This document shows positions 55,205 through 63,445 of a DNA stretch of 64,000 bases, in pieces. The notes under the pieces are model-generated. The model saw nothing but the letters and a program-made list of their open reading frames with translations, did no database searches and had not been told where the DNA came from. The stretch is from an uncultured Rhodospirillales bacterium. GTDB lineage: Bacteria > Pseudomonadota > Alphaproteobacteria > Acetobacterales > Acetobacteraceae. Within the stretch, counting starts at the first letter, position 1. Every line of letters begins with the position of its first letter. The stretch is taken from NCBI GenBank assembly GCA_903928895.1, contig CAIYSR010000152.1, forward strand, positions 1 to 64,000. Reading direction: 5' to 3'. The position numbers were made by a program, and so were the translations under genes.

Positions 55205-56095
55205 TCAGCCTGCCGCCAGCCCGATCAGCGCGGCCAGGATCTCGGCCTCGCCGCGGCCCTCGATATCGAGGATCGCATCGGCCCGCCCCAGCATTGCCGT
55301 CTGCGCCGCCAGCACCGCCCGCAGGTCCCGACGCCGCGTAGCGCCCAATCGCGCCTGCTCGCGCCGGATGATGGTCTCGCTCGACACCCGCAACCAGATC
55401 GTGCGGCAGGAGCGCAGCACCGCCGCCCACGTCCGCGGACTCGCCGCCACCGCCACGCCGACGGCCAGCACCACCCCCTCCGCGCCCGCCAGGCTCTGCT
55501 CCAACACCCGGCGTTGCAGCCGCTGCACCCCGGCATGGCTGAAGCGCTGGAACACCTCCCCCGCCCCCACGCCCGCCCCCACCCCAGCCGCCGCCATCGC
55601 GGCATCGAAGGCCACGAACCGCAGCGCCAGCGCCGCCGCCAGCCCCTCGCCGAGCGCGACCAGCCCGGAATCCGGCAAGCCGATCAGCGCAATCCGCCGC
55701 GCTCCTTCCGTCGCCCGGGCGAAATGGCGCACCAGCACGCGATGTGCCTCGTCCCGCTGCGCCGCATCCAGCCGGTCCGCCAGCCGGTGCAGCGGCGAAT
55801 CGAGCCGGTCCTCCAGCAAGTCGAGCGCGTCCACCGCCAGACTGTCCGCCAGCGTCCGCAACACCCGCAGCGAGACATTGCCCGCGCCGGTCTCGGCGAG
55901 CGAGATGTAGCGTACCGACACCCCGGTCTCCTCGGCCAGCATGCGCTGCGTCATCCGCAATTTCAGCCGCGCCGCCTGCAACCGCCGCCCGAAGGCGCGC
56001 AGGAACACCGCATCGCCCATCACGCTGCGCGGCGCCCGCCCGGTCCGCCGCGCTCCCACCGAGACGAAGAAATCGTCGACATCGTCCTGCCTCAC
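55205..56095 (-). CDS. HTH regulator with degenerate shikimate-kinase-like domain (BoxR/BzdR-like)
   Basis: A 296-residue protein starting at GTG 56095 behind gggagg. Residues 34-92 are an XRE-type helix-turn-helix (LRMTQRMLAEETGVSVRYIS LAETG). From residue 134 the protein resembles a shikimate kinase fold, the architecture of BoxR/BzdR regulators that sense benzoyl-CoA. The P-loop is GLPDSGLVALGE, lacking the Lys and Ser/Thr of Walker A, so ATP binding is doubtful. It probably controls the neighbouring MFS gene in response to an aromatic or CoA ligand, which is inference. Confidence 0.78.
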   Translation of the reverse strand: MRQDDVDDFFVSVGARRTGRAPRSVMGDAVFLRAFGRRLQAARLKLRMTQRMLAEETGVSVRYISLAETGAGNVSLRVLRTLADSLAVDALDLLEDRLDSPLHRLADRLDAAQRDEAHRVLVRHFARATEGARRIALIGLPDSGLVALGEGLAAALALRFVAFDAAMAAAGVGAGVGAGEVFQRFSHAGVQRLQRRVLEQSLAGAEGVVLAVGVAVAASPRTWAAVLRSCRTIWLRVSSETIIRREQARLGATRRRDLRAVLAAQTAMLGRADAILDIEGRGEAEILAALIGLAAG

Positions 56096-56267
56096 GCCCC
56101 CGTCGTCCTCCCGGCCAGCGGTTTTGCTGCCAAGCAAACTCCTATAGGTTTGCGCTCTTGCTGAAACCTAAGCTGGCTTTCGCCCGCACGATGTTTCCGA
56201 TTCCATCCGTGGTTCATCCTGCGAAAGCCTGCTTAGACTGGCCCGTCACCTGCCACAAGGACAATGG

Positions 56268-57311
56268 ATGACCACCGAGACCATCCTGATGCGGCTCATG
56301 CTCGGCGCCGTCGCCACCGGCTGCCTGCTGGTGCTCTACCCCTTCCTCTCCGCCCTGCTTTGGGCCGCCATCCTGGCCTACACAACCTGGCCGCTCTACC
56401 GCAAAGTCCGCGCCCTCGCCGGCCTCGGCCGCAGCGGCGGGGCTGCGGTGATGGTGCTTGCCACCGCCCTCATCGTCGTCCTGCCGCTTGCCCTCGCCGC
56501 CCCCGGCGGCGCCGCCGACGTGGCACAGATCGAACGCGCCGTCCAGGACGCCCTCGCCCGCGGCCTCCCCGGGGCGCCGGCCTGGCTCCACGCCGTCCCC
56601 GCCATCGGCGCCACCCTGGCCGAGCTGTGGGACGGCTGGGCCGCCGATCTCGGCGTCATGGCGAGCTTCTTCCGCCCCTATTTCGGCATCGCCGCCCAGT
56701 TCGGCCTGCAACTATTGCTCGGCCTCGCCAACGGCGTGCTGCTGTTCCTGCTCTCTCTCTTCGTCGCCTTCTTCGTCTTCGCCTCGGGCGAACGCCTCGC
56801 CAGCCGCATCACTCTCATCGTCCACCGCATCGCCGGCCCCCAGGCCGAACGCCTCATCGCCGTCACCGGCGCCACCGTGCGCGGCGTCGTCTTCGGCATC
56901 CTCGGCACCGCAGTGATCCAGGGCGTGCTGACCGCCATCGGCCTGTGGATCACCGGCGTGCCCCGCGCCGCCCTGTTCGGCCTCATCGCCGGGCTCCTCG
57001 CCGTCCTCCCGGTCGGTCCTCCCTTGATCTGGATCCCTGCCGCCCTGTGGCTGATGGCTGCGGACCGCATGGTCTGGGGCATATTCCTGCTGATCTACGG
57101 CCTCGTGGTGATCGGCGGCGCCGACACCCTGGTGCGCCCCTACTTCATCGCCCGCGGCGCCCAGCTGCCGTTCCTGCTGACCATGCTCGGCGTCCTCGGC
57201 GGCGCGCTCGCCTTCGGCCTGCTCGGCATCTTCCTCGGCCCGGTCCTGCTGGGCGTCGGTTTTGCGCTCGTCAACGAATGGGCCGACCGGGAAGTCCGCC
57301 CCCTGCCCTGA
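56268..57311 (+). CDS. AI-2E family membrane permease
   Basis: A 347-residue protein with about eight helices: N-terminal GCLLVLYPFLSALLWAAILA YTTWPLY, a long extracytoplasmic loop, then FLLSLFVAFFVFASGERL and the conserved second half GVPRAALFGLIAGLLAVLPV GPPLIWIPAALW and LGIFLGPVLLGVGFALVNEW. The family (PF01594) includes TqsA and Na+/H+ antiporter-like members; the substrate is not predictable. Start at the ATG at 56268 after aagg. Confidence 0.88.
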   Translation: MTTETILMRLMLGAVATGCLLVLYPFLSALLWAAILAYTTWPLYRKVRALAGLGRSGGAAVMVLATALIVVLPLALAAPGGAADVAQIERAVQDALARGLPGAPAWLHAVPAIGATLAELWDGWAADLGVMASFFRPYFGIAAQFGLQLLLGLANGVLLFLLSLFVAFFVFASGERLASRITLIVHRIAGPQAERLIAVTGATVRGVVFGILGTAVIQGVLTAIGLWITGVPRAALFGLIAGLLAVLPVGPPLIWIPAALWLMAADRMVWGIFLLIYGLVVIGGADTLVRPYFIARGAQLPFLLTMLGVLGGALAFGLLGIFLGPVLLGVGFALVNEWADREVRPLP

Positions 57312-57394
57312 CTGCCGGGCTTTCCAGGCTCCCCCGCCTGCCATATGACAGAACCTCACCCCGCGACCATGCCGCGCAACCCGACTGACCCTCC

Positions 57395-58384
57395 ATGTTC
57401 CCCTTCATCCTCGCCCGCATCCTCCAGGCCATCCCCGTGCTGCTGACGGTCGCCGGCATCTCCTTCGCCCTCTTCGCCTATGTCGGCGATCCCGTGGCGC
57501 AGATGCTCGGCCAGGACTTCACGCTGGCCCAGCGCGACGCCATGGTCCACGCCCTCGGCCTCGACCAGCCGCTCTACGTCCAGTACGGCAAATTCGTCTG
57601 GGCCGCGCTCCACGGCGAATTCGGCCTGAGCTACCGCCTCGCCAAACCCGTCGGCACCCTCATCCTCGAACGCCTCCCCGCCACCATGGAACTCGCCTTC
57701 TGCGCCGCCACGCTGGCGCTGTGCGTCGGCGTGCCGCTGGGCGTCTACACCGGCATCAAGCGCAACGGCGCGCTCGCCCGCCTCATCATGATCCTCTCCC
57801 TGATCGGCGTCTCGCTGCCCACCTTCCTCATCGGCATCCTGCTGATCCTGATCTTCGCCGTCCTTCTCGGCTGGCTCCCCAGCTTCGGCCGCGGCACGCT
57901 CACCGAAATCCTCGGCTACCACACCGGCCTGCTCAGCCTCTCCGGCCTCAAGGCCCTGATCCTGCCCGCCGTCACCCTCGGCCTCTTCCAGATGACCCTG
58001 ATCATGCGCCTCGTCCGCGCCGAAATGCTCGAAGTCCTGCGCTCCGACTACATCAAGTTCGCCCGCGCCCGCGGCCTCTCCACCCGGGCCATCAACTTCG
58101 GCCACGCCCTCAAAAACACCCTCGTCCCCGTCATCACCGTCGTCGGCCTCCAGCTCGGCGGCCTGCTCGCCTTCTCCATCGTCACCGAGACCGTCTTCCA
58201 ATGGCCCGGCATGGGCCTCCTTTTGGTCCAATCCATCGCGGTCGCCGACATCCCGGTGATGTCCACCTACCTCCTCCTCATCGCCGTCCTTTTCGTCGCC
58301 ATCAACCTCATCGTCGACCTGCTCTACTACGCCGTCGATCCCCGCCTGCGCCTCAACCGCCGCTCGCTGACGGGCCGCGGCTGA
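57395..58384 (+). CDS. Oligopeptide/dipeptide-type ABC permease (DppB-like)
   Basis: A 329-residue inner-membrane permease. MFPFILARILQAIPVLLTVA GISF at the start and YLRADMLEVL-like RLVRAEMLEVLRSDYIKFAR ARGLS with the EAA loop are typical of DppB/OppB. Six helices are predicted. It overlaps the next permease by one base. It is the first gene of a four-gene importer lacking an adjacent substrate-binding protein gene. Confidence 0.92.
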   Translation: MFPFILARILQAIPVLLTVAGISFALFAYVGDPVAQMLGQDFTLAQRDAMVHALGLDQPLYVQYGKFVWAALHGEFGLSYRLAKPVGTLILERLPATMELAFCAATLALCVGVPLGVYTGIKRNGALARLIMILSLIGVSLPTFLIGILLILIFAVLLGWLPSFGRGTLTEILGYHTGLLSLSGLKALILPAVTLGLFQMTLIMRLVRAEMLEVLRSDYIKFARARGLSTRAINFGHALKNTLVPVITVVGLQLGGLLAFSIVTETVFQWPGMGLLLVQSIAVADIPVMSTYLLLIAVLFVAINLIVDLLYYAVDPRLRLNRRSLTGRG

Positions 58385-59295
58385 TGAACGCCCTCTCCCG
58401 CTTCTTCGATTCCGACTTCGCCTACAGCTTCCGCCGCGCCCCAGTCGCCGTCATCTCCACCCTGGTCCTCCTCATCTGCGTCGGCGGCGCCGTCCTCGCC
58501 CCCATGCTCGCCCCCTACAACCCCTTCGACCTCGCCAGCCTCTCCTTGATGGACAGCTTCCACCCCCCCGCCTTCATGGCCGAAGGCGACCGCACCCACC
58601 TCATCGGCACCGACGACCAGGGCCGCGACATGCTCTCGGCGATCATGTACGGCACCCGCATCTCCATCTTCGTCGGCCTCCTCGCCATCGCCTTCGCGCT
58701 CACCGTCGGCATCTCCGTCGGCCTCCTCGCCGGCTACATGGGCGGCACCGTCGATGCCATCCTGATGCGCATCGCCGACGTCCAGCTCACCTTCCCCTCC
58801 ATCCTCATCGCCCTCCTCGTCGACGGCATTCTCCGCGCCGCTCTCCCCCGCGAATTCCACGACAAAATGGAAATCTGGGTCCTCATCTTCGCCATCGGCA
58901 TCGCCCGCTGGCCCCAGTTCGCCCGCACCGTCCGCGGCTCCACCATGGTCGAACGCGGCCGCGAATACGTCATGGCCGCCCAGGTCATCGGCCTCTCCTC
59001 GCGCCGCATCATGACCAGCCACATCCTGCCCAACGTGCTCGGCCCCGTCCTCGTCATCGCCACCCTCAACCTCGGCCTCGCCATCCTCGACGAAGCCACC
59101 CTCTCCTTCCTCGGCGTCGGCCTCGCCCCCACCGAACCCTCCCTCGGCACCCTCATCCGCATCGGCAACAACTTCCTGTTCTCCGGCGAATGGTGGATCA
59201 CCATCTTCCCCGGCATCATGCTCGCCGCCATGGTCCTCTCCATCAACCTCCTGGGCGACTGGCTGCGCGACGCCCTCAACCCGCGGCTGCGCTGA
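58384..59295 (+). CDS. Oligopeptide/dipeptide-type ABC permease (DppC-like)
   Basis: A 303-residue permease. HLIGTDDQGRDMLSAIMYGT RIS and the EAA loop REYVMAAQVIGLSSRRIMTS HILPNV are DppC/OppC signatures. It pairs with the permease upstream. Start at 58384 by the one-base overlap. Confidence 0.93.
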   Translation: MNALSRFFDSDFAYSFRRAPVAVISTLVLLICVGGAVLAPMLAPYNPFDLASLSLMDSFHPPAFMAEGDRTHLIGTDDQGRDMLSAIMYGTRISIFVGLLAIAFALTVGISVGLLAGYMGGTVDAILMRIADVQLTFPSILIALLVDGILRAALPREFHDKMEIWVLIFAIGIARWPQFARTVRGSTMVERGREYVMAAQVIGLSSRRIMTSHILPNVLGPVLVIATLNLGLAILDEATLSFLGVGLAPTEPSLGTLIRIGNNFLFSGEWWITIFPGIMLAAMVLSINLLGDWLRDALNPRLR

Positions 59296-59297
59296 CC

Positions 59298-60272
59298 ATG
59301 GCCCTCCTCGAAGTCGAAGACCTCATCGTCGAATTCCCCACCCGCCGCGGCGTGCTCCGCGCCATCGACCAAGTCTCCTTCGCCATCGACCCCGGCGAAG
59401 TCCTCGGCGTCGTCGGCGAATCCGGCGCCGGCAAATCCCTCACCGGCGCTGCCATCATCGGCCTGCTCGAACCCCCCGGCCGCATCGCCGGCGGCCAGAT
59501 CCGCCTCAACGGCGAACGCATCGACAATCTCTCGCCCGACCGCATGCGCCCCATCCGCGGCCGCCAGATCGGCGCCATCTTCCAGGACCCGCTGACCACC
59601 CTCAACCCGCTCTACGCCATCGGCCGCCAACTGGTCGAAACCATGCAGACCCACCTCCCGCTGTCCGACCGCGACGCCCGCGAACGCGCCATCAAATGGC
59701 TCGAAGACGTCGGCATCCCCGCCGCCCGCCAACGCATCGACGCCTACCCCCACGAATTCTCCGGCGGCATGCGCCAGCGCGTCGTCATCGCCCTCGCGCT
59801 CTGTGCCGAACCCCGCCTGGTCATCGCCGACGAACCCACCACCGCGCTCGACGTCTCCATCCAGGCGCAAATCATCGCGCTCCTCAAACGCATCACCCGC
59901 GAACACGGCACCGCCGTCATGCTCGTCACCCACGACATGGGCGTCATCGCCGAAACCGCCGACCGCGTCGCCGTCATGTACGCCGGCCGCATCGCCGAAA
60001 TCGGCCCGGTCAAGGACGTCGTCCTCACCCCCGCCCACCCCTACTCCGAAGGCCTCATGGGCAGCATCCCCAGCCTCGAACACCGCGTCGAACGCCTCCG
60101 CCAGATCGACGGCGCCATGCCCCGCCTCACCGCAATCCCCCAAGGCTGCGCCTTCAACCCCCGCTGCCCCAGCACCTTCGCCCGCTGCACCACCGAACGC
60201 CCCAACCTCCTCCACGCCGGCCCCACCCAGGCCGCCTGCTGGCTGCATGCAAAGGGCGCCGCAAATGGCTGA
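59298..60272 (+). CDS. Oligopeptide-type ABC transporter ATPase (DppD-like)
   Basis: A 324-residue ATPase. Walker A VVGESGAGKSLTGAA, signature EFSGGMRQRVVIALALC, Walker B LVIADEPTTALDVSIQAQI. The C-terminal oligopeptide-transporter domain has cysteines in GCAFNPRCPSTFARCTTERP, which bind an iron-sulfur cluster in this family. It overlaps the next ATPase gene by eight bases. Confidence 0.93.
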   Translation: MALLEVEDLIVEFPTRRGVLRAIDQVSFAIDPGEVLGVVGESGAGKSLTGAAIIGLLEPPGRIAGGQIRLNGERIDNLSPDRMRPIRGRQIGAIFQDPLTTLNPLYAIGRQLVETMQTHLPLSDRDARERAIKWLEDVGIPAARQRIDAYPHEFSGGMRQRVVIALALCAEPRLVIADEPTTALDVSIQAQIIALLKRITREHGTAVMLVTHDMGVIAETADRVAVMYAGRIAEIGPVKDVVLTPAHPYSEGLMGSIPSLEHRVERLRQIDGAMPRLTAIPQGCAFNPRCPSTFARCTTERPNLLHAGPTQAACWLHAKGAANG

Positions 60273-61252
60273 AACCGTCCTCGAAGCCGCCAACGTCACC
60301 CGCGACTTCGACATCTCCCGCCCCCTCCTCCAGCGCGTCCTCTCCGGCCTCCCCCGCCAAACCCTGCGCGCCGTCGATGACGTCTCCTTCGCCATCGAAC
60401 GCGGCACCACCCTCTCCCTCGTCGGCGAATCCGGCTGCGGCAAATCCACCATCGCCCGCCTCGCCGTCGGCCTCTACCGCCCCTCCACCGGCGACATCCG
60501 CTTCGAAGGCCAACCCCTCTCCGCCGCCCGCGCCCAGGCCAGCCTGCGCCGGAAGATGAACATGATCTTCCAGGACCCCTACGCCTCGCTCAACCCGCGC
60601 TGGCGCGTCCGCGACATCGTCGCCGAACCCATCCGCGCCTTCAACATCCTCACCACCCAGAAAGACATCACCGACCGCGTCGGCCAACTCCTGACAGGGG
60701 TCGGCCTCGCCCCCGCCGACGGTGAAAAATTCCCCCACGAATTCTCCGGCGGCCAACGCCAACGCATCTCCATCGCCCGCGCCCTCTCCTCGGAACCCGA
60801 CTTCCTCGTCTGCGACGAACCCACCTCCGCGCTCGACGTCTCCGTCCAGGCCCAAATCCTCAACCTCATGCGCGACCTCCAGCAGCGCCTCGGCCTCACC
60901 TACCTCTTCATCAGCCACAACCTCGCCGTCGTCCGCCACATGTCCGACCGCCTCGGCGTCATGTACCTCGGCCGCATCGTCGAACTCGGCCACGGCGAAA
61001 CCCTCTTCCGCGCCGCCCGCCACCCCTACATGCGCCTCCTCCTCGAAGCCATCCCCGACCTCGCCATGGTGGGCAAATCCCGCACCCCCGTCGGCGGCGA
61101 AGTCCCCAGCCCCATCAATCCCCCCCCCCGGCTGCCCCTTCCACCCCCGCTGCCCCCTCGCCAACGCCCGCTGCCAAACCGAAAAACCCACCCACACCAC
61201 CATCGACCACACCGAAATCGCCTGCCACGCCATCAGCGAAGGGCGGGCGTAG
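60265..61252 (+). pseudogene. Oligopeptide-type ABC transporter ATPase (DppF-like), poly-C frameshift near the end
   Basis: ATPase domain intact: Walker A LVGESGCGKSTIARL, signature EFSGGQRQRISIARALS, Walker B LVCDEPTSALDVSVQAQI. At 61120-61129 a run of ten C breaks the frame after PSPIN; with nine C the protein would end GCPFHPRCPLANARC and ISEGRA, stopping at 61250-61252, the normal family end with its cysteine motif. As written the frame reads a meaningless tail and runs on past 61300 through the hairpin repeat. Sequencing error, slippage in a subset of cells, or real mutation cannot be told apart here. Confidence 0.8.
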
Positions 61253-61265
61253 AAGGCAAGCAAGC

Positions 61266-61291
61266 GCTTCTTTTTTTGGAAAAAAAGAAGC
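61266..61291 (+). terminator. A/T-rich hairpin repeat, copy 5
   Basis: Stem gcttcttttttt / aaaaaaagaagc with a two-base gg loop, followed by aaaaaaactttact. It lies 13 bases after the restored stop of the DppF-like gene and is oriented to terminate that operon. Same element family as copies at 3868, 8666, 24924 and 25016. Confidence 0.7.
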
Positions 61292-61358
61292 AAAAAAACT
61301 TTACTCCTGCTGCACGATCAACACCCGACCTACTCCCCCGTCATTGCAAGGAATCGCT

Positions 61359-62840
61359 TTGAGCAGAGCAAGGGCAAGGTTGCCACCCATCGCCCCCCAA
61401 TTCGGCATTGCCATATTTCCATGCCTCAAGACGAGCGAGCCGATATGCATCGGCGGCTATACATTCCGTTCAACGACTGATCTCTCGGGATTGTCTGACG
61501 AGCAGGCCTTAGCAGTAAGTGAGGTCGCGACAATGCTGTACGCACGCGATGACGTCCGCATCGCAGAATCAGTGTACGCCATCACAGAGCCACTGGGTTC
61601 TCTTCGGCCAGGTCCCATCATTGAGCGGCTCGACCGAGTGAGGGCGTTGGTTGCCTATCTTTACTCGTCACCTCATCCCACAAGCGGTGACGCGTTCATG
61701 CCGTCTCAGTTTGCCAGCCTCGCGGTGGTCGAACCCGCAAATGTCAGCACCTTCCTCGTTCGTCCCGAACACGGCACCATCTTGCCGCCCCTTCCGGAGG
61801 GCTATGTCGTTGATGACTGGCACCAAACACCCGGTTACGAAGGCACCTACAATCGACAACCGATCTGGCTGGCAAAGGGTTCGCGTCTCTACGGGGGGCA
61901 TCCTGACACGACCCTGAATATCGCACAGAACCTCTTTATTGATATCGGACGATTCGGGAGCGGAGACCGGTGGGGCCGCGAACTGCTATTGGACCTCCTC
62001 GATCAGCCTCCCGCCCCTTTCACGGAGCGGATATTTACGGCCATAGATTGGTACAACTTAGCTACTGGACGGCACGATGAGAGTGACAGGAGCCTTCTAT
62101 CCCTGGCCATAGCCTTTGAGGTGCTTCTCGAGCTGCCTTCAAGCGAGAAGACCGATCGCCTGGCTGACAGTATTGCTCTGCTATTGGGCCGGACTTCTCG
62201 CCTTAGGGAGTGGGCTTCCCAGTTTTACACTGCCAGGTCTCAAGTGGCTCATGAAGGTCGGGTTCGGGACTGGTGGTTCTATTCTGTCAGACCTGCCCAG
62301 AAGGGGGGTGCGTCCCACAAATTTGGTTCTATAATGACCTACGGGTTGGAGATATTCCAGCTTTGCCTGACTACAATTCTCACAGGAGCAAAGTTGGCCG
62401 TACAATCCGGCCTCTCGGAGCGCTTCGTCGCAAACAGCGAGCGCTATATCGAAATCGCCGAAAAACTCGGAAAAGCCGCGGAGCCAGCAGACGCTGCGAT
62501 AGCCAGCATCAAATCACTGGTAGATGAGCTTGATCGATACCAATTCGTTTCCAGCCCGACGCCGACCCGGGAAGTGATCCAGGCTCTTCGAGCCGCTGCT
62601 GGGGTGTTTAGTCGCTGTGACATTGCGATCGGAGAAGAATTGGCGGCTGCGTTGAAGAGTCTTCAAGAAGCGCCCAAGAAGGATGACGATGCTGAACTAG
62701 CCGCCTTAAACGTGCTAGAAGAGCAGATGCGAAGTGCTGACCAGGTTGCGTTAGGTCCATCAGGCAAGGTGGTAGCAAAGCTCATCGAAGTTGGTTGGCG
62801 GAAACTCTTCATGATCTACTATCGGGATCACGCTAAGTGA
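61359..62840 (+). CDS. HEPN-domain protein (Apea-like), lower GC, probably acquired
   Basis: A protein of about 493 residues. The likely start is TTG 61359, six bases after aagga; the frame is open from 61344. The N-terminal 230 residues are unrecognised. Residues 245-320 resemble the Apea-like HEPN domain: SLLSLAIAFEVLLELPSSEK, IALLLGRTSRLREWASQFYT AR, and RSQVAHEG giving Arg293-x4-His298, the HEPN ribonuclease motif. The C-terminal part is helical (ELAAALKSLQEAPKKDDDAE). GC is clearly lower than in all neighbours and codon use differs. HEPN nucleases often act in antiphage and toxin systems; the partner, if any, is not in the window. Confidence 0.65.
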   Translation: MSRARARLPPIAPQFGIAIFPCLKTSEPICIGGYTFRSTTDLSGLSDEQALAVSEVATMLYARDDVRIAESVYAITEPLGSLRPGPIIERLDRVRALVAYLYSSPHPTSGDAFMPSQFASLAVVEPANVSTFLVRPEHGTILPPLPEGYVVDDWHQTPGYEGTYNRQPIWLAKGSRLYGGHPDTTLNIAQNLFIDIGRFGSGDRWGRELLLDLLDQPPAPFTERIFTAIDWYNLATGRHDESDRSLLSLAIAFEVLLELPSSEKTDRLADSIALLLGRTSRLREWASQFYTARSQVAHEGRVRDWWFYSVRPAQKGGASHKFGSIMTYGLEIFQLCLTTILTGAKLAVQSGLSERFVANSERYIEIAEKLGKAAEPADAAIASIKSLVDELDRYQFVSSPTPTREVIQALRAAAGVFSRCDIAIGEELAAALKSLQEAPKKDDDAELAALNVLEEQMRSADQVALGPSGKVVAKLIEVGWRKLFMIYYRDHAK

Positions 62841-62989
62841 GCGGCCCTTTAGGCGCTGTGGGACGCGAACACAACAACCTCCCAAGGGAGCAACGGATCG
62901 TTCGGCGTCGCGCCAACCTCCACCATGGATAGAGTCTTTTGCGTTGCCTTCAACAGAGGAAGCGCTTCCTTCCCTTCCTTGCTTTGTCA

Positions 62990-63011
62990 TTAGTTATAAT
63001 TCGGTAACTAA
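62990..63011. promoter_or_regulatory. Inverted repeat upstream of the gene at 63035, possible operator
   Basis: ttagtta and taactaa form a perfect seven-base inverted repeat with an eight-base spacer (taattcgg), ending 23 bases before the ATG. A taactaa also occurs just after that gene, at 63415. A regulator-binding site or promoter element is possible; no T run supports a terminator. Confidence 0.35.
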
Positions 63012-63034
63012 ATACCCCCATCCCGGACCCCCCC

Positions 63035-63385
63035 ATGGACCTCTACCACGTCTTCTTCGACCTCAAACCCGGCATCACCGACCGCGTCCTGCTCGAAAAA
63101 CTCGCCCCCTACATGGCCCACCTCAAATCGAACGGCCTCATCGAATCCCACCGCCTCACCCGCGCCAAACTCGGCTTCGGCCTCAAAGCCCACGGCGACT
63201 GGCACCTCGTCCTCGAAGTCAAAAACCTCGCCCAGCTCGAAGCCGCCTTCCAGACCGTCGCCTCCCGCCGCGATCCGGTCGAATCCCTCCATCACGGCGT
63301 CAATTCCCTGGTGCAAAACCCCGTCTTCGCCCTCTACCGCGACTTCCCCGATCCCGTCCGCCATCACGGCGGCGAAAAATTCTGA
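63035..63385 (+). CDS. Small conserved-type protein, DUF6614-like
   Basis: A 116-residue protein starting MDLYHVFFDLKPGITDRVLL. The patterns YHVFFDLKPGI, LKSNGLIESHRLTRAKLGFG, HLVLEVKNLAQLEAAFQTVA and FALYRDFPDP fit a small ferredoxin-like or dimeric alpha-beta barrel fold and recall the DUF6614 family; the family name is from memory. It is a single gene with A/T-rich flanks. The function is unknown. Confidence 0.7.
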   Translation: MDLYHVFFDLKPGITDRVLLEKLAPYMAHLKSNGLIESHRLTRAKLGFGLKAHGDWHLVLEVKNLAQLEAAFQTVASRRDPVESLHHGVNSLVQNPVFALYRDFPDPVRHHGGEKF

Positions 63386-63426
63386 CCCCTTCCGCGCCGA
63401 ATCCCCTTGCACCTAACTAACTATTT

Positions 63427-63445
63427 ATGTCATAAAAAATGACAT
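63427..63445. promoter_or_regulatory. Palindrome overlapping a start codon, possible operator
   Basis: atgtcat and atgacat flank aaaaa, a perfect seven-base inverted repeat whose right end overlaps the ATG at 63444 of the following gene. A repressor site or an RNA hairpin hiding the start are both possible. Confidence 0.35.

Noticed and set aside
53576-56164. An 862-codon plus-strand reading frame
   Set aside because: It runs through thiD and antisense to the MFS and HTH genes; its Arg/Pro/His-rich translation has no domain.
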